From NCBI GenBank assembly GCA_905221375.1, contig CAJNCY010000015.1, positions 1 to 25,398 on the forward strand: a stretch of 25,398 bases of DNA. The letters are read 5' to 3'. Position numbers and translations under genes: made by a program. The stretch's first letter is position 1, and each line of letters opens with the position of its first letter. The DNA comes from a bacterium. GTDB lineage: Bacteria; Bacillota; Bacilli; Lactobacillales; Streptococcaceae. A model generated the notes under the pieces. It was not told the origin of the DNA and searched no databases. It saw only the letters and a list, made by a program, of their open reading frames with translations. Below, piece after piece: positions 7,630 to 16,685 of the stretch.

Positions 7630-8646
7630 TTAAAAATTTACCTCCATATTTTGATACATGGGCATTAGCATTGCCGCATAAAGTAAAACGATAATCAAAG
7701 CCACAAAGATAAAGACCAGTGGCTGCACCAGATTCATGGTGCGATTGACTCGGGTAAAAAAGGCTTCCCAAGTTTTTTCAGCATAGATTTCCAACTCACT
7801 ACCCAGCTTGGACTTGACTTCTCCATACTCTATAATGAGACTCAACTCCTTTTTAAAGAAAGGATAGGTTGCTATGGTTTGAGAAAATTCGCGACCATTT
7901 TGTAGGGATTGAGACAGATCTTGACCGATTTCTTTAAAGAGCTGGGAACCTTGTTCCTGCATGATCTGAAAAATCTGCGTCAACTCCATACCCTGCGAAA
8001 TCATATTGCCCCATTCACGCGCATAATAGGCTGTCAGATAAGTCTGCACAAAAATTCCAAGAAAGGGAAGGCGTGCCAACATCGAGAAGACCCGCATCTT
8101 CGAACTTCTTTTATAAAAAGTGAGTGCTAAAAGGACACCTACTGAAACAAAGCCTACCATTCCTAGAAAGATTTGTGGCAGATTGCCGATAATTTGGGTG
8201 GCAATATTTCTACTATCCAGTTGTGGTAGTAGGTAGTTCCGTAACCCCAGCATGATTAAGAGAAGAAATCCCAGTAAAATTAAGGGATAGGTCGCTACTT
8301 CAATTAACTTTTTCTTGACCTTGGCCAGATTGTCTAGATACTCTTCTATCTTTCCTAAACTCAGGTGGAGATTTCCATGAACTTCAGCTAGGGATAACTG
8401 AGTGACAATGGCACTTGAAAATCCCAAACTTTCCATCATTTCTGAGAATGATTTTCCCTGAGACAAACCTGTGCGCATCTGGGTCACGCACTGCTTGTCC
8501 AACAAGGCACTCCTATCTAGAAAGGAGATAGTCTCTACCAGATGAAAACCGCTGGAAAAGAGATTGTTAAACAGGGTGATGATATTTTTTTGCTTAGCTG
8601 TAGCTAATTTTTTCCGTTTCAGCCTGAAGACTTGTGATATGTCCAT
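7630..8646 (-). CDS. comGB: Competence pilus membrane platform ComGB (CglB)
   Basis: 338 aa from ATG 8646, the length usual for this family. The open frame extends 25 codons further upstream (to 8721) inside comGA, but I take the internal start. It is a GspF/PilC-type inner-membrane platform protein. Two GspF-like repeats each carry hydrophobic segments (LIEVATYPLILLGFLLLIMLGL; FLGMVGFVSVGVLLALTFY; LVFIFVALIIVLLYAAMLM near the C-terminus). It transmits the ATPase stroke to the growing pilus. It overlaps comGA by 53 nt, so translation is probably coupled, as no strong ribosome site is visible. Confidence 0.92.
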   Translation of the reverse strand: MDISQVFRLKRKKLATAKQKNIITLFNNLFSSGFHLVETISFLDRSALLDKQCVTQMRTGLSQGKSFSEMMESLGFSSAIVTQLSLAEVHGNLHLSLGKIEEYLDNLAKVKKKLIEVATYPLILLGFLLLIMLGLRNYLLPQLDSRNIATQIIGNLPQIFLGMVGFVSVGVLLALTFYKRSSKMRVFSMLARLPFLGIFVQTYLTAYYAREWGNMISQGMELTQIFQIMQEQGSQLFKEIGQDLSQSLQNGREFSQTIATYPFFKKELSLIIEYGEVKSKLGSELEIYAEKTWEAFFTRVNRTMNLVQPLVFIFVALIIVLLYAAMLMPMYQNMEVNF

Positions 8647-9535
8647 CTTTAAGAAGTTGGTCAATCTGTTCATTCCAGCTAGTTGGCTGGTGTTCTTGAT
8701 AGTCTTTGTTTGCAAAGTCAACGATTCCTCCTCCCCCGATTAATCTCTGGTAGCAGACTCCTTGCAGAACGACTGCCAATTCCTCCTCACTCACACCCAA
8801 CTCCAGTAGGCGCTCATAAACACCTCGAATACTCTTGGCGTGAATGGTTGAAAAAACTGTCGCCCCTGTCAAACTAGCTCTGACCACTGCACGCGCCGTC
8901 TCGCTGTCACGAATTTCTCCGATAATCAAGAGATCAGGACGATGCCGTAGGGAAAGTTTGATTAGATTTTCATAGGTTAGTCCAATCGCCTCATTCAACT
9001 GCAACTGTAGCATATCCTCTTGTTTGATTTCTACCGGATCTTCAATGGACATGACCTGCTGCCCTTTAAAAAGAGACTTGGCCAATTCGTGCATTAAGGT
9101 CGTCTTGCCACTTCCGACTGGACCAGCAAAAAGATAAAGTCCCCGTTGCCTGTACTGCTTGCCCAATTCGTCAATATCCTGAAACCAAAAATGCAAATCC
9201 TGCTCCTCATCATGCAACAAGCGAATAACTAAACTCTCATGCCCTCGATAATCGCCAACGGTAGACAAACGTAGGGACGCCATCTTATCGTCATAGGCAT
9301 AATCGCAGGAACCAAGCTGACTACGTCGTTTTTCTCCCACATTCATACCCGCCACAAACTTGAAATGACTGATGACAGCCGCAAACTTTTCAAAATCATA
9401 ACAACCGATTTTACAACGCTCGTCTCCCACCCTCATATGAAGCTCATAGGCGTCTAACTTAGGGACAAAATAAATATCCTGCGCCCCTTTTTTCCGGGCC
9501 GAACGAATGATTTCTTGTGCAATTTCTTGAACCAT
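8594..9535 (-). CDS. comGA: Competence pilus assembly ATPase ComGA (CglA)
   Basis: 313 aa, first gene of the operon. It is a PulE/VirB11-type secretion ATPase: Walker A GPVGSGKTT (138-146), Asp box MSIEDPVE (162-169), Walker B DLLIIGEIRD (201-210) and His box STIHAKS (229-235). It powers extension of the ComGC pilus used in natural transformation. The start is supported by a strong GAGGAGGT site. A ComX-type box lies 20 nt upstream of ATG, so the whole comG operon should be expressed only in competence. Confidence 0.95.
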   Translation of the reverse strand: MVQEIAQEIIRSARKKGAQDIYFVPKLDAYELHMRVGDERCKIGCYDFEKFAAVISHFKFVAGMNVGEKRRSQLGSCDYAYDDKMASLRLSTVGDYRGHESLVIRLLHDEEQDLHFWFQDIDELGKQYRQRGLYLFAGPVGSGKTTLMHELAKSLFKGQQVMSIEDPVEIKQEDMLQLQLNEAIGLTYENLIKLSLRHRPDLLIIGEIRDSETARAVVRASLTGATVFSTIHAKSIRGVYERLLELGVSEEELAVVLQGVCYQRLIGGGGIVDFANKDYQEHQPTSWNEQIDQLLKDGHITSLQAETEKISYS

Positions 9536-9555
9536 ACTTACCTCCTCACCTATAC

Positions 9556-9563
9556 TATTCGCA
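9556..9563 (-). promoter_or_regulatory. ComX (SigX) promoter box of comG operon
   Basis: TGCGAATA on the minus strand, one base from the TACGAATA cin-box of late competence genes. It is preceded by T-rich DNA, as is usual at -25, and ends 20 nt before the comGA start. Confidence 0.85.
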
Positions 9564-9572
9564 AAGATTTGG

Positions 9573-9608
9573 AAAAAATAAAAAGCAACTCCAAAAAAGT
9601 TACTTTTT
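9573..9608 (-). terminator. Intrinsic terminator of DUF1033 gene
   Basis: Stem AAAAAGTAACT/AGTTGCTTTTT on the minus strand (one T-G wobble; 9598-9608 with 9580-9590), followed by a T-rich run. It lies between the DUF1033 stop and the ComX box, and insulates comGA from upstream transcription. Confidence 0.75.
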
Positions 9609-9610
9609 CT

Positions 9611-9976
9611 CTATTTTAATTTCATACGGCAAGAACGGTGCCTTTCCTTACCTGTTTGTTTTTCATAGCCTGGGCGTAGTTTTTCGTCTGGAATAACCTG
9701 CTCATCCTGCAAAAGAGCCAAAGAATGGTATTGTTGTAAATACTCGTCACATTCATCACACCAGCGTTGGTCTTCTGGGTCCCAAAAAATGGTCATCAAA
9801 TCACTTCTACTTTTATAAAGAGGAGATTCTTGTTCCAATCTAAACCAGCAAGTCTTGTAGTATTTGAGAGCATCATAATACTGGTCAAATTTCTTACTTG
9901 CTACAATATCTTCTTCCCAACCTTCTAAGAACCACCACGGTTCAAAATCTCCGTACATTTCTATAACACGATACAT
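9611..9976 (-). CDS. DUF1033 family protein of unknown function
   Basis: 121 aa from ATG 9976. An ATG two codons upstream (9982) is possible, but AAAGGA at 9987-9992 is only four bases from it and ten from 9976. The sequence is acidic and rich in aromatic residues: YRVIEMYGDFEPWWFLEGWEEDI, then a WFRLEQ strand, DLMTIFWDPEDQRWCDECDEYLQQYHSL, and a basic tail. No signal peptide or membrane segment is seen, so it should be cytosolic. This family is regularly found just upstream of comGA in streptococci, but here a terminator separates them. Function is not known to me. Confidence 0.85.
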   Translation of the reverse strand: MYRVIEMYGDFEPWWFLEGWEEDIVASKKFDQYYDALKYYKTCWFRLEQESPLYKSRSDLMTIFWDPEDQRWCDECDEYLQQYHSLALLQDEQVIPDEKLRPGYEKQTGKERHRSCRMKLK

Positions 9977-10001
9977 ATTCATTCATTCCTTTGTACCGTA
10001 T

Positions 10002-10007
10002 ATTATA
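10002..10007 (-). promoter_or_regulatory. Candidate -10 of DUF1033 gene
   Basis: TATAAT on the minus strand, about 25 nt upstream of ATG 9976. I see no good -35 at the right distance (best TTTCCT), so this is a weak call beyond the -10. Confidence 0.5.
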
Positions 10008-10059
10008 ACCAATTCCGCCAAACAAGGAAAGAAATATGCTCATTTCTTAATTTTTCGAT

Positions 10060-10087
10060 AAAAAATCCAGCCATCTTATGATGACTG
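10060..10087 (-). terminator. Intrinsic terminator of alcohol dehydrogenase gene
   Basis: Stem CAGTCATC/GATGGCTG on the minus strand (one wobble), loop of four, followed by ATTTTTT. It sits about 40 nt after the stop codon. Confidence 0.8.
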
Positions 10088-10125
10088 AATTTCTATTTGC
10101 TGATATAATAAAAACTTTGTATTTC

Positions 10126-11184
10126 TTAAGCTTCTGAAATATCATTTTCGATAATGACCTTAATAGCATGGTGGTCTGCTGCCTTACCGAAGACTTCATA
10201 GGCTTTTTCAATTTCACTTAGTTTGAAATAATGAGTTACCAATTTTTCTGGTTCAATCTTATGACTTTCAAGTGCCTTCAACAATTGTGGAGTGGTATTT
10301 GTAGATACTAAACCAGTTGTTACATTGATGTTGCGAATCCAAAGTTTGTCCAAATCGAATTCAACTGGTTTGCCATGTACACCACAGTTGGCAACTGTTC
10401 CGTCTACACCGATAATCTTTTGACAGAAGTCAAATGTTGCAGGAATACCAACAGCTTCGATAGCAACATCCACACCACGGCCATCTGTCAAATCATAAAT
10501 TTCTTTAATGGCTTTTTCAGGGTCTGAAGAATTAACCTTATGAGTTGCACCGAATGATAAAGCTGTTTCCAAGCGATTATCATCTAGGTCCACCATAATC
10601 AATTTAGCTGGCGAATAGAATTGAGCTGTTAAAAGAGCAGCCAATCCAACTGGTCCTGAACCAATAATGGCTACACTACAACCAGGTTCTACTTTTCCTT
10701 TCAAGACACCAATTTCATATCCAGTAGGCAAAATGTCTGATAACATAACCAAGGCTTCATCTGACAAGTCTTCTGGAGTGTGGTAAAGAGTGTTATCTGC
10801 ATGAGGGACACGTAGATATTCAGCCTGCATACCATCAATCAAGTGACCGAAAATCCAGCCCCCTTCGTCTTCACAGTGGGCATAAATTCCTTTTTTACAG
10901 TAGTAGCATTTACCACAGGCACAAACACAAGAAATCAAGACCTTGTCGCCTTTTTTGAAGTTCGAAACTCCTTCCCCAACTTCTTCAACAATCCCAATCC
11001 CTTCGTGACCAAGAATGGTACCACTTTGGCAAGCAGGGACATCCCCTTTGATAATATGGAGGTCTGTTCCACAAATAGTGGTTTTTACGATACGCACAAT
11101 AGCGTCTGTCGGCTTGCGAATCACTGGTTTGTCTACATCAACAAAAGAAGCAAGTCCTGGTTTAACATAAGTATAAGCTTTCAT
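10126..11184 (-). CDS. Zinc-dependent alcohol dehydrogenase (MDR family)
   Basis: 352 aa, full-length medium-chain dehydrogenase. Catalytic zinc ligands are Cys38 (TICGTD) and His60-Glu61 (LGHEGIG). The structural zinc site C-x2-C-x2-C-x7-C is Cys90, 93, 96 and 104. The nucleotide fold has GSGPVGL (175-181), and Asp199 at the end of the second strand favours NAD over NADP. It oxidises or reduces an alcohol/aldehyde pair in the cytosol; the physiological substrate cannot be read from the sequence. A strong GGAGGAG ribosome site precedes the ATG. It is a single-gene unit between two terminators, with a palindrome covering its -10 element, so specific repression is likely. Confidence 0.9.
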   Translation of the reverse strand: MKAYTYVKPGLASFVDVDKPVIRKPTDAIVRIVKTTICGTDLHIIKGDVPACQSGTILGHEGIGIVEEVGEGVSNFKKGDKVLISCVCACGKCYYCKKGIYAHCEDEGGWIFGHLIDGMQAEYLRVPHADNTLYHTPEDLSDEALVMLSDILPTGYEIGVLKGKVEPGCSVAIIGSGPVGLAALLTAQFYSPAKLIMVDLDDNRLETALSFGATHKVNSSDPEKAIKEIYDLTDGRGVDVAIEAVGIPATFDFCQKIIGVDGTVANCGVHGKPVEFDLDKLWIRNINVTTGLVSTNTTPQLLKALESHKIEPEKLVTHYFKLSEIEKAYEVFGKAADHHAIKVIIENDISEA

Positions 11185-11216
11185 AAAATACTCCTCCGTT
11201 TTTTTATTTGTACTAT

Positions 11217-11245
11217 TTACAATATAATTGTAAGCCTTTTCATTT
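11217..11245 (-). promoter_or_regulatory. Promoter of alcohol dehydrogenase gene with overlapping 17-bp palindrome
   Basis: TTGAAT, 17 bp, TACAAT on the minus strand. The -10 lies inside the perfect palindrome TTACAAT-TAT-ATTGTAA (11217-11233), placed as a repressor operator would be. The regulator is unknown. Confidence 0.7.
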
Positions 11246-11306
11246 GTTTATTCAAGTTTTTTTGTGATTTTTTTAACTTTTTTATTTACCAGTAAACTAA
11301 CACAGA

Positions 11307-11339
11307 TAAAAAAGCAGAAGCTAGTTCTCTAACTTCTGC
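11307..11339 (-). terminator. Intrinsic terminator of nagA
   Basis: An 11-bp stem GCAGAAGTTAG/CTAGCTTCTGC (one wobble) with AGAA loop, then TTTTTT. It starts about 10 nt after the nagA stop. Confidence 0.9.
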
Positions 11340-11347
11340 CTCCTCTC

Positions 11348-12499
11348 TTATGCTTGATAACGTTTTACACCATCTAGGTAGGTTGCTACCAATTCCAAAT
11401 CTTTATCTAGTACGATAAAGTCAGCGTCGTAGCCTTCACGGATTTGGCCACAGACATCATCGATGTGAACAGATTTTGCTGGGTTGAGGCTGGCCATCAT
11501 AACTGCTTCATGCGGATTCGCAATACCCCATTCGACTACATTTCTCATACCATCTTTAAGTTTGAGGATAGAACCTGCCAAATTACCAGTAGATTTGAGA
11601 CGTGCAGTTCCATTTGCTACTACAACAGGGAATTCTCCCAACATATAGTCACCGTCTTCAAGCCCACCAGCTGTCATACAGTCCGTAATAAGAGCGATGT
11701 TTTCTGTCCCCTTTTGCTTAAGTAAAATCTCACAAGCTTTTGGATCTACGTGATAACCATCACAAATCAATTCTGCGTAAGTATGTGGGAGCTCATACAT
11801 AGCTCCTACCATACCTAGTTCGCGGTGTGTTAAACCACGCATTCCATTGTAAGCATGTACCCAAACACTCGCTCCAGCATCGACTGCTTTTTTAGCTTCA
11901 TCAAAAGTCGCATCTGAGTGTCCAAGTGCAACTGTCACACCTTCACCTGTAATAGTACGTACAAAATCTTCCACCCCATCACGTTCTGGTGCAATAGCGA
12001 TTTTATTTAGCATCCCTTTTGCAGCATCCTGCCAAGAATGAAACTCCTCAACACCCGGGTCTCTCATATAAGTTGGATTTTGTGCCCCCTTAAAAGTTTC
12101 TGTGAAATATGGACCTTCATAATAAATCCCACGAATCTTAGCACCTGTTGCTTCTTTATAATGGTTTCCAAGATTTTCAGTGACTGCAAGCAATTGCTCA
12201 TAAGTGGCTGTTAAAGTTGTGGGCAAGAAACTGGTAACACCGGTACTAAGAAGTCCTTCACTCATAGTGTGCAATGTACCTTCAATGTTGTTGTCCATCA
12301 CATCTACACCTGCATATCCATGAATATGAGTATCCACAAGACCTGGTGCAATGCTATAACCAGTATAGTCAAGAACCTCTGCTCCTTCAGGAATTTGATC
12401 CACATGTTTCCCAAATTTGCCATCAACAAGTTCTAAGTACCCACCGCGACGAATGCCAAATGGATAGAAAAACTGATCCGCTTTAACGTAATTAGGCAT
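11348..12499 (-). CDS. nagA: N-acetylglucosamine-6-phosphate deacetylase
   Basis: 383 aa, amidohydrolase superfamily. Motifs: DTHIHGYAG (His58, His60), metal-binding Glu128 in YYEGP, His194 in GHSDAT, His215 in VHAYNGM, substrate-contacting His250, and catalytic Asp273 in ITDCMTAGG. It removes the acetyl group from GlcNAc-6-phosphate to give glucosamine-6-phosphate, the first committed step of amino-sugar use from host glycans and of wall sugar recycling. A strong AAGGAGGT site supports the start. It is a single gene here (no nagB next to it), preceded by a NagR-type operator. Confidence 0.95.
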   Translation of the reverse strand: MPNYVKADQFFYPFGIRRGGYLELVDGKFGKHVDQIPEGAEVLDYTGYSIAPGLVDTHIHGYAGVDVMDNNIEGTLHTMSEGLLSTGVTSFLPTTLTATYEQLLAVTENLGNHYKEATGAKIRGIYYEGPYFTETFKGAQNPTYMRDPGVEEFHSWQDAAKGMLNKIAIAPERDGVEDFVRTITGEGVTVALGHSDATFDEAKKAVDAGASVWVHAYNGMRGLTHRELGMVGAMYELPHTYAELICDGYHVDPKACEILLKQKGTENIALITDCMTAGGLEDGDYMLGEFPVVVANGTARLKSTGNLAGSILKLKDGMRNVVEWGIANPHEAVMMASLNPAKSVHIDDVCGQIREGYDADFIVLDKDLELVATYLDGVKRYQA

Positions 12500-12549
12500 A
12501 ATAATGACCTCCTTAAAAGATTACTTTTGATATTTATTATGTCAATTAC

Positions 12550-12578
12550 ATTATAAACTTTTCTGATGCATTTGTAAA
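12550..12578 (-). promoter_or_regulatory. Sigma-A promoter of nagA
   Basis: TTTACA (12573-12578), 17 bp, TATAAT (12550-12555) on the minus strand. Confidence 0.8.
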
Positions 12579-12593
12579 TGGTATAGACCTATT
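12577..12593. promoter_or_regulatory. Candidate NagR (GntR-family) dre-type operator
   Basis: AATGGTATAGACCTATT contains TGGTATAGACC, the core of NagR/YvoA dre sites that control GlcNAc genes. It abuts and partly overlaps the -35 element. Assignment is by similarity to the known site pattern. Confidence 0.65.
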
Positions 12594-12603
12594 TTCTAGA
12601 GAT

Positions 12604-12634
12604 ATTTTAAAAGAGCTGGATTTTTCCAACTCTT
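12604..12634 (-). terminator. Intrinsic terminator of acyltransferase gene
   Basis: Stem AAGAGTTGGA/TCCAGCTCTT on the minus strand (one wobble), followed by TTTTAAAAT. Confidence 0.75.
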
Positions 12635-12650
12635 CTCTTTTAAATACACG

Positions 12651-14468
12651 TTATTTTGATTTGACTGGCTTGTCTTGAGCTGTTTGCAAGGCTGTAGCAA
12701 TGGTATCTGCATACAATTTTGCTCCTGCTTCAATCTTACTATTGTCACTTCCGAAATGGACTTGGTCTGTTCCTGTCCAGATCTCTGGATGTTCCTTAGC
12801 AACTTGATTCCAATCAGCAATGGTGATATAAGGAGTCTTCTCTGCCAATTCTCTCATATAGGCAGCAGCCTTCTCAACGATTGCATAGGTCTCTTTTGTC
12901 TTATCTCCTTCATAAGGAGTCACCAAAACCATATGATGTCCCTTAGGAAGATTTTTCACGATACTATCCCAATCTTCCTTGTAACTTTCAGGATTATTTA
13001 CCCCTGTTGCAATGACCACCATCTTTGGTAGAAATTTATTCTGGCTATTGTTGAGCATGATTTCATTGGCAGTCTTGGTTGTTCTGCTGACCTGCGCGTT
13101 AATCTGTGCTCCAGGAAGGGCTGTCTGCAAAGCTGTATTGGCCCTTAGAGCCACTGAGTCACCAATTAGCATAGTACCATCAGCAATTCCTAAACTATCA
13201 GCTTCTGCTCGTTCTGCCATCACCTTGGTCTGGTTAATATTTGTTGCAGCTTGCTTCAAGCCATTGACAGTTAAATCTGTCTCAAAAGCTCCGACTTGTG
13301 GAGCCAACAAGATCACCGTGCAGACAATGATAGTCAAGATTCCTGTGCTTGCTGCAAAGATTGTATGGATATAAGGCAGGGAACGAAGGGTTTGTATAAT
13401 AGGTGTGTCCTTTCCTGCAATCCAAGGTTCCAACACATAAAATGATAGGCTGGAAAATCCATAAGAAAAAATCAAAGTCAGTAACACAGCAAGAAGATTT
13501 GAGGTCAACTGTGAGAAAATGATATAGAAAGGCCAATGGAAGAGATAAACCGCATAGCTAGTATCTGCTAAAAAGCTGATTACCTTTGGCTCCTGCACGT
13601 TAGGAGTCTTTTCATGTAAGACACGCGCTGCCAACATCATGGCAAGGGCTGCAAGACTGGCAAGTAAAAAGCCGATAAGATAGGCAAAAAGATAGGTAAA
13701 TTTGACAAAGAAGGTCAAAATGAGTAAGAAGCCAAAACCTCCTGCAAAAATCAACAGGGTCTTTCGTAAATCCCAGATTCTATCCAACTGCTTAACTAAA
13801 GAAGTTGTCTGACGAACGCCTACGATAGTTGCTAGGATACTTCCCAAAAAGAATGGATAGACATGAGTTAAACTGGAGAAGTAAACAGAGGAATAAGAAG
13901 TTACTAGAAAACTACCAATAAACATGGAGAAAAAGCTGATTAAGAAGGCAGCAGCTGATAAGAGAAAAACCATTCCTCTCAACTGACCATTTGATCTAGA
14001 CTGCTTAGATAAGAACCAAACTGCCAATCCCCAGAGTATATAGTAGTGCACCTCAACAGCCAAGCTCCAATTATGAACAAACAAATGAGGAATGAACTGT
14101 GATTCATAACTCCCACCTGTTAGAAGTTCATAGAAGTTGGTCATAAAGCCTAAAACACCCGCAATCTGACCACCAATTCCAGCAACATAGTCTTGGCGAA
14201 CCAAGAAAGTAAAGGGCATGGTCACCAAGACCATCAAAACCACAGGGGGCACAATCCGATAAAAGCGTCTCCTAAAAAATCCTACCAAATCAATCTCATG
14301 GTTTTTAGAAAATTCTTCGATGAGTAGAGCCGTAATCAGGAAGCCTGAAAACGTGAAAAAGACATCTACCCCGAAAAATCCTCCAGGAAAGATGGTCTGA
14401 AAGAAGTGATACAAGAGTACCAAAAGTAAACCTGTAATCCTAATCAAGGAAAACCATTTAATGCGCAT
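12651..14468 (-). CDS. Membrane O-acyltransferase with C-terminal SGNH domain (OatA/Adr type)
   Basis: 605 aa. Residues 1-390 are an acyltransferase-3 domain with about ten membrane helices, including LLYHFF with His21 near the start and HNWSLAVEVHYY (132-143), the family signature. Residues 391-605 are outside the membrane and form an SGNH hydrolase/transferase domain: GDS with Ser438, GVNN with Asn491, and DQVHF with Asp568 and His571. This two-part layout is that of OatA, which moves acetyl groups across the membrane onto muramic acid O-6 and so protects peptidoglycan from lysozyme. The pneumococcal counterpart is called Adr. The acceptor is inferred; another wall polymer remains possible. 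It is a single gene between nagA and tgt. Ribosome site GAAAGGAAG lies about 11 nt before ATG. Confidence 0.88.
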   Translation of the reverse strand: MRIKWFSLIRITGLLLVLLYHFFQTIFPGGFFGVDVFFTFSGFLITALLIEEFSKNHEIDLVGFFRRRFYRIVPPVVLMVLVTMPFTFLVRQDYVAGIGGQIAGVLGFMTNFYELLTGGSYESQFIPHLFVHNWSLAVEVHYYILWGLAVWFLSKQSRSNGQLRGMVFLLSAAAFLISFFSMFIGSFLVTSYSSVYFSSLTHVYPFFLGSILATIVGVRQTTSLVKQLDRIWDLRKTLLIFAGGFGFLLILTFFVKFTYLFAYLIGFLLASLAALAMMLAARVLHEKTPNVQEPKVISFLADTSYAVYLFHWPFYIIFSQLTSNLLAVLLTLIFSYGFSSLSFYVLEPWIAGKDTPIIQTLRSLPYIHTIFAASTGILTIIVCTVILLAPQVGAFETDLTVNGLKQAATNINQTKVMAERAEADSLGIADGTMLIGDSVALRANTALQTALPGAQINAQVSRTTKTANEIMLNNSQNKFLPKMVVIATGVNNPESYKEDWDSIVKNLPKGHHMVLVTPYEGDKTKETYAIVEKAAAYMRELAEKTPYITIADWNQVAKEHPEIWTGTDQVHFGSDNSKIEAGAKLYADTIATALQTAQDKPVKSK

Positions 14469-14519
14469 ACGAGTTTATTCTTCCTTTCATTGTACACTTT
14501 ATTCTATCAAAAAAAGAAG

Positions 14520-14549
14520 AAAAATCCTAAGAGAAAACTTAGGATTTTT
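14520..14549. terminator. Strong intrinsic terminator of tgt
   Basis: A 12-bp perfect stem AAAAATCCTAAG/CTTAGGATTTTT with a six-base loop and T-runs on both sides. It follows the tgt stop by about 20 nt. Confidence 0.9.
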
Positions 14550-14568
14550 AGCTTATATCCATTCCATT

Positions 14569-15714
<1,146 letters not shown>

Positions 15715-15726
15715 TTACCTCCGAAG

Positions 15727-15777
15727 CTGGGAAAGACAGTCCCAGTTCATACTTTGTGCCCAAGGGCATACTGTATG
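15727..15777 (-). other. Two hairpins in the tgt 5' leader
   Basis: On the minus strand, TGCC-CTTG-GGCA (15757-15768) is enclosed by CATAC/GTATG. It is followed by CTGGGA/TCCCAG (15727-15745), which ends four bases before the Shine-Dalgarno site. The structures are seen; any regulatory role is inference. It does not match preQ1 riboswitch consensus patterns I know. Confidence 0.45.
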
Positions 15778-15783
15778 ATTTTA

Positions 15784-15812
15784 TCAAAAAAAGCCGGAAC
15801 TGTCACGAACTA
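15784..15812 (-). promoter_or_regulatory. Promoter of tgt
   Basis: GTGACA, 17 bp, TAAAAT on the minus strand. It lies back to back with the DUF975 promoter in the same short intergenic space. Confidence 0.55.
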
Positions 15813-15813
15813 T

Positions 15814-15821
15814 GGTATAAT
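15814..15821 (+). promoter_or_regulatory. Extended -10 promoter of DUF975 gene
   Basis: TGGTATAAT (extended -10; hexamer 15816-15821). No -35 is visible. Counting from the hexamer places +1 at 15828, the A of the start codon. Confidence 0.7.
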
Positions 15822-15827
15822 GAGAGA

Positions 15828-16685
15828 ATGAAATACCCAAAAATTGATTTAAAAACCATTCGTCTGCAGGCTAGGCAATTTCAAGCTGAAAATCCCCACC
15901 TCTTTCTCGTCTATCTCTTACCCAGCATGCTAGTCATCTTGTCTGGCTTTCTTAATCCCTTAGAGCGCATCAACGAGAGTGTTTTAGAACAACCCTTTTT
16001 AAGCGTGTTTGGTCATGTATTCCAAGCCTACCTTTTTCCACTATTAGTCTCCTTTATCGGAGCAATACTTCTAACCAGTTCCGTCTATACAACGCTGAAA
16101 CTCATCAAGAATCCAGATACAGAACTATCCGTCAAAAATAGTCTCACTCTCTTTAACGAAGAGTACTTTTCACAAACCTTTTTGACTCTCCTTCTCAAAC
16201 GCTTCTATCTCTTCTTATGGAGTATTCCTAGTTTACTCGGGATTTACTTCCTCTTTTACAGTAGCTTTCTTGCAAAGAAATTCGTTGGCCTTCATCCTGA
16301 GTTTCCCAATCTGGATCTCTCGTCAGTTGAAACTGAACGTTTCCTCATGACCTTTGGTCTCTATTTTCTAGCAAGTATCCTCTTGATGATTGTCGGAAAT
16401 AGTCTCTATATCCCGCAATACTATGCCTATTCACAGGTAGAATTTCTCCTCTGTGACACCCTAGACTTAGGACAAGCCAAACCAGGACAAATCCTTAAAA
16501 CCAGCCGTTTCCTGATGAAAGGCTACAAGTTCCAGCGTTTCGTCCTAGACTTACAACTCCTTCCTTGGTACTTCCTCAATTGGATTACTTTTGGGATTGC
16601 TAGTTTCTCACTCCTACCCTACATTCAAATCAATAAAATAATTTTCTACCGAGCAGTACTGGCTCGAAAACGTCCAAAAGCTTGA
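15828..16685 (+). CDS. DUF975-like integral membrane protein
   Basis: 285 aa from ATG 15828. The open frame continues upstream to 15696, but that part overlaps the tgt start and the promoter, so the later ATG is taken. Five to six membrane segments are visible (about residues 24-42, 63-84, 128-148, 173-195, 250-271). The C-terminal part (ILKTSRFLMKGYKFQRFVLDL ... WYFLNWITFGIASF) resembles DUF975 proteins. Function is unknown. It is the only plus-strand gene in the window and divergent from tgt. No real Shine-Dalgarno site is present, and the promoter predicts a transcript beginning at the ATG itself. Confidence 0.85.
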   Translation: MKYPKIDLKTIRLQARQFQAENPHLFLVYLLPSMLVILSGFLNPLERINESVLEQPFLSVFGHVFQAYLFPLLVSFIGAILLTSSVYTTLKLIKNPDTELSVKNSLTLFNEEYFSQTFLTLLLKRFYLFLWSIPSLLGIYFLFYSSFLAKKFVGLHPEFPNLDLSSVETERFLMTFGLYFLASILLMIVGNSLYIPQYYAYSQVEFLLCDTLDLGQAKPGQILKTSRFLMKGYKFQRFVLDLQLLPWYFLNWITFGIASFSLLPYIQINKIIFYRAVLARKRPKA

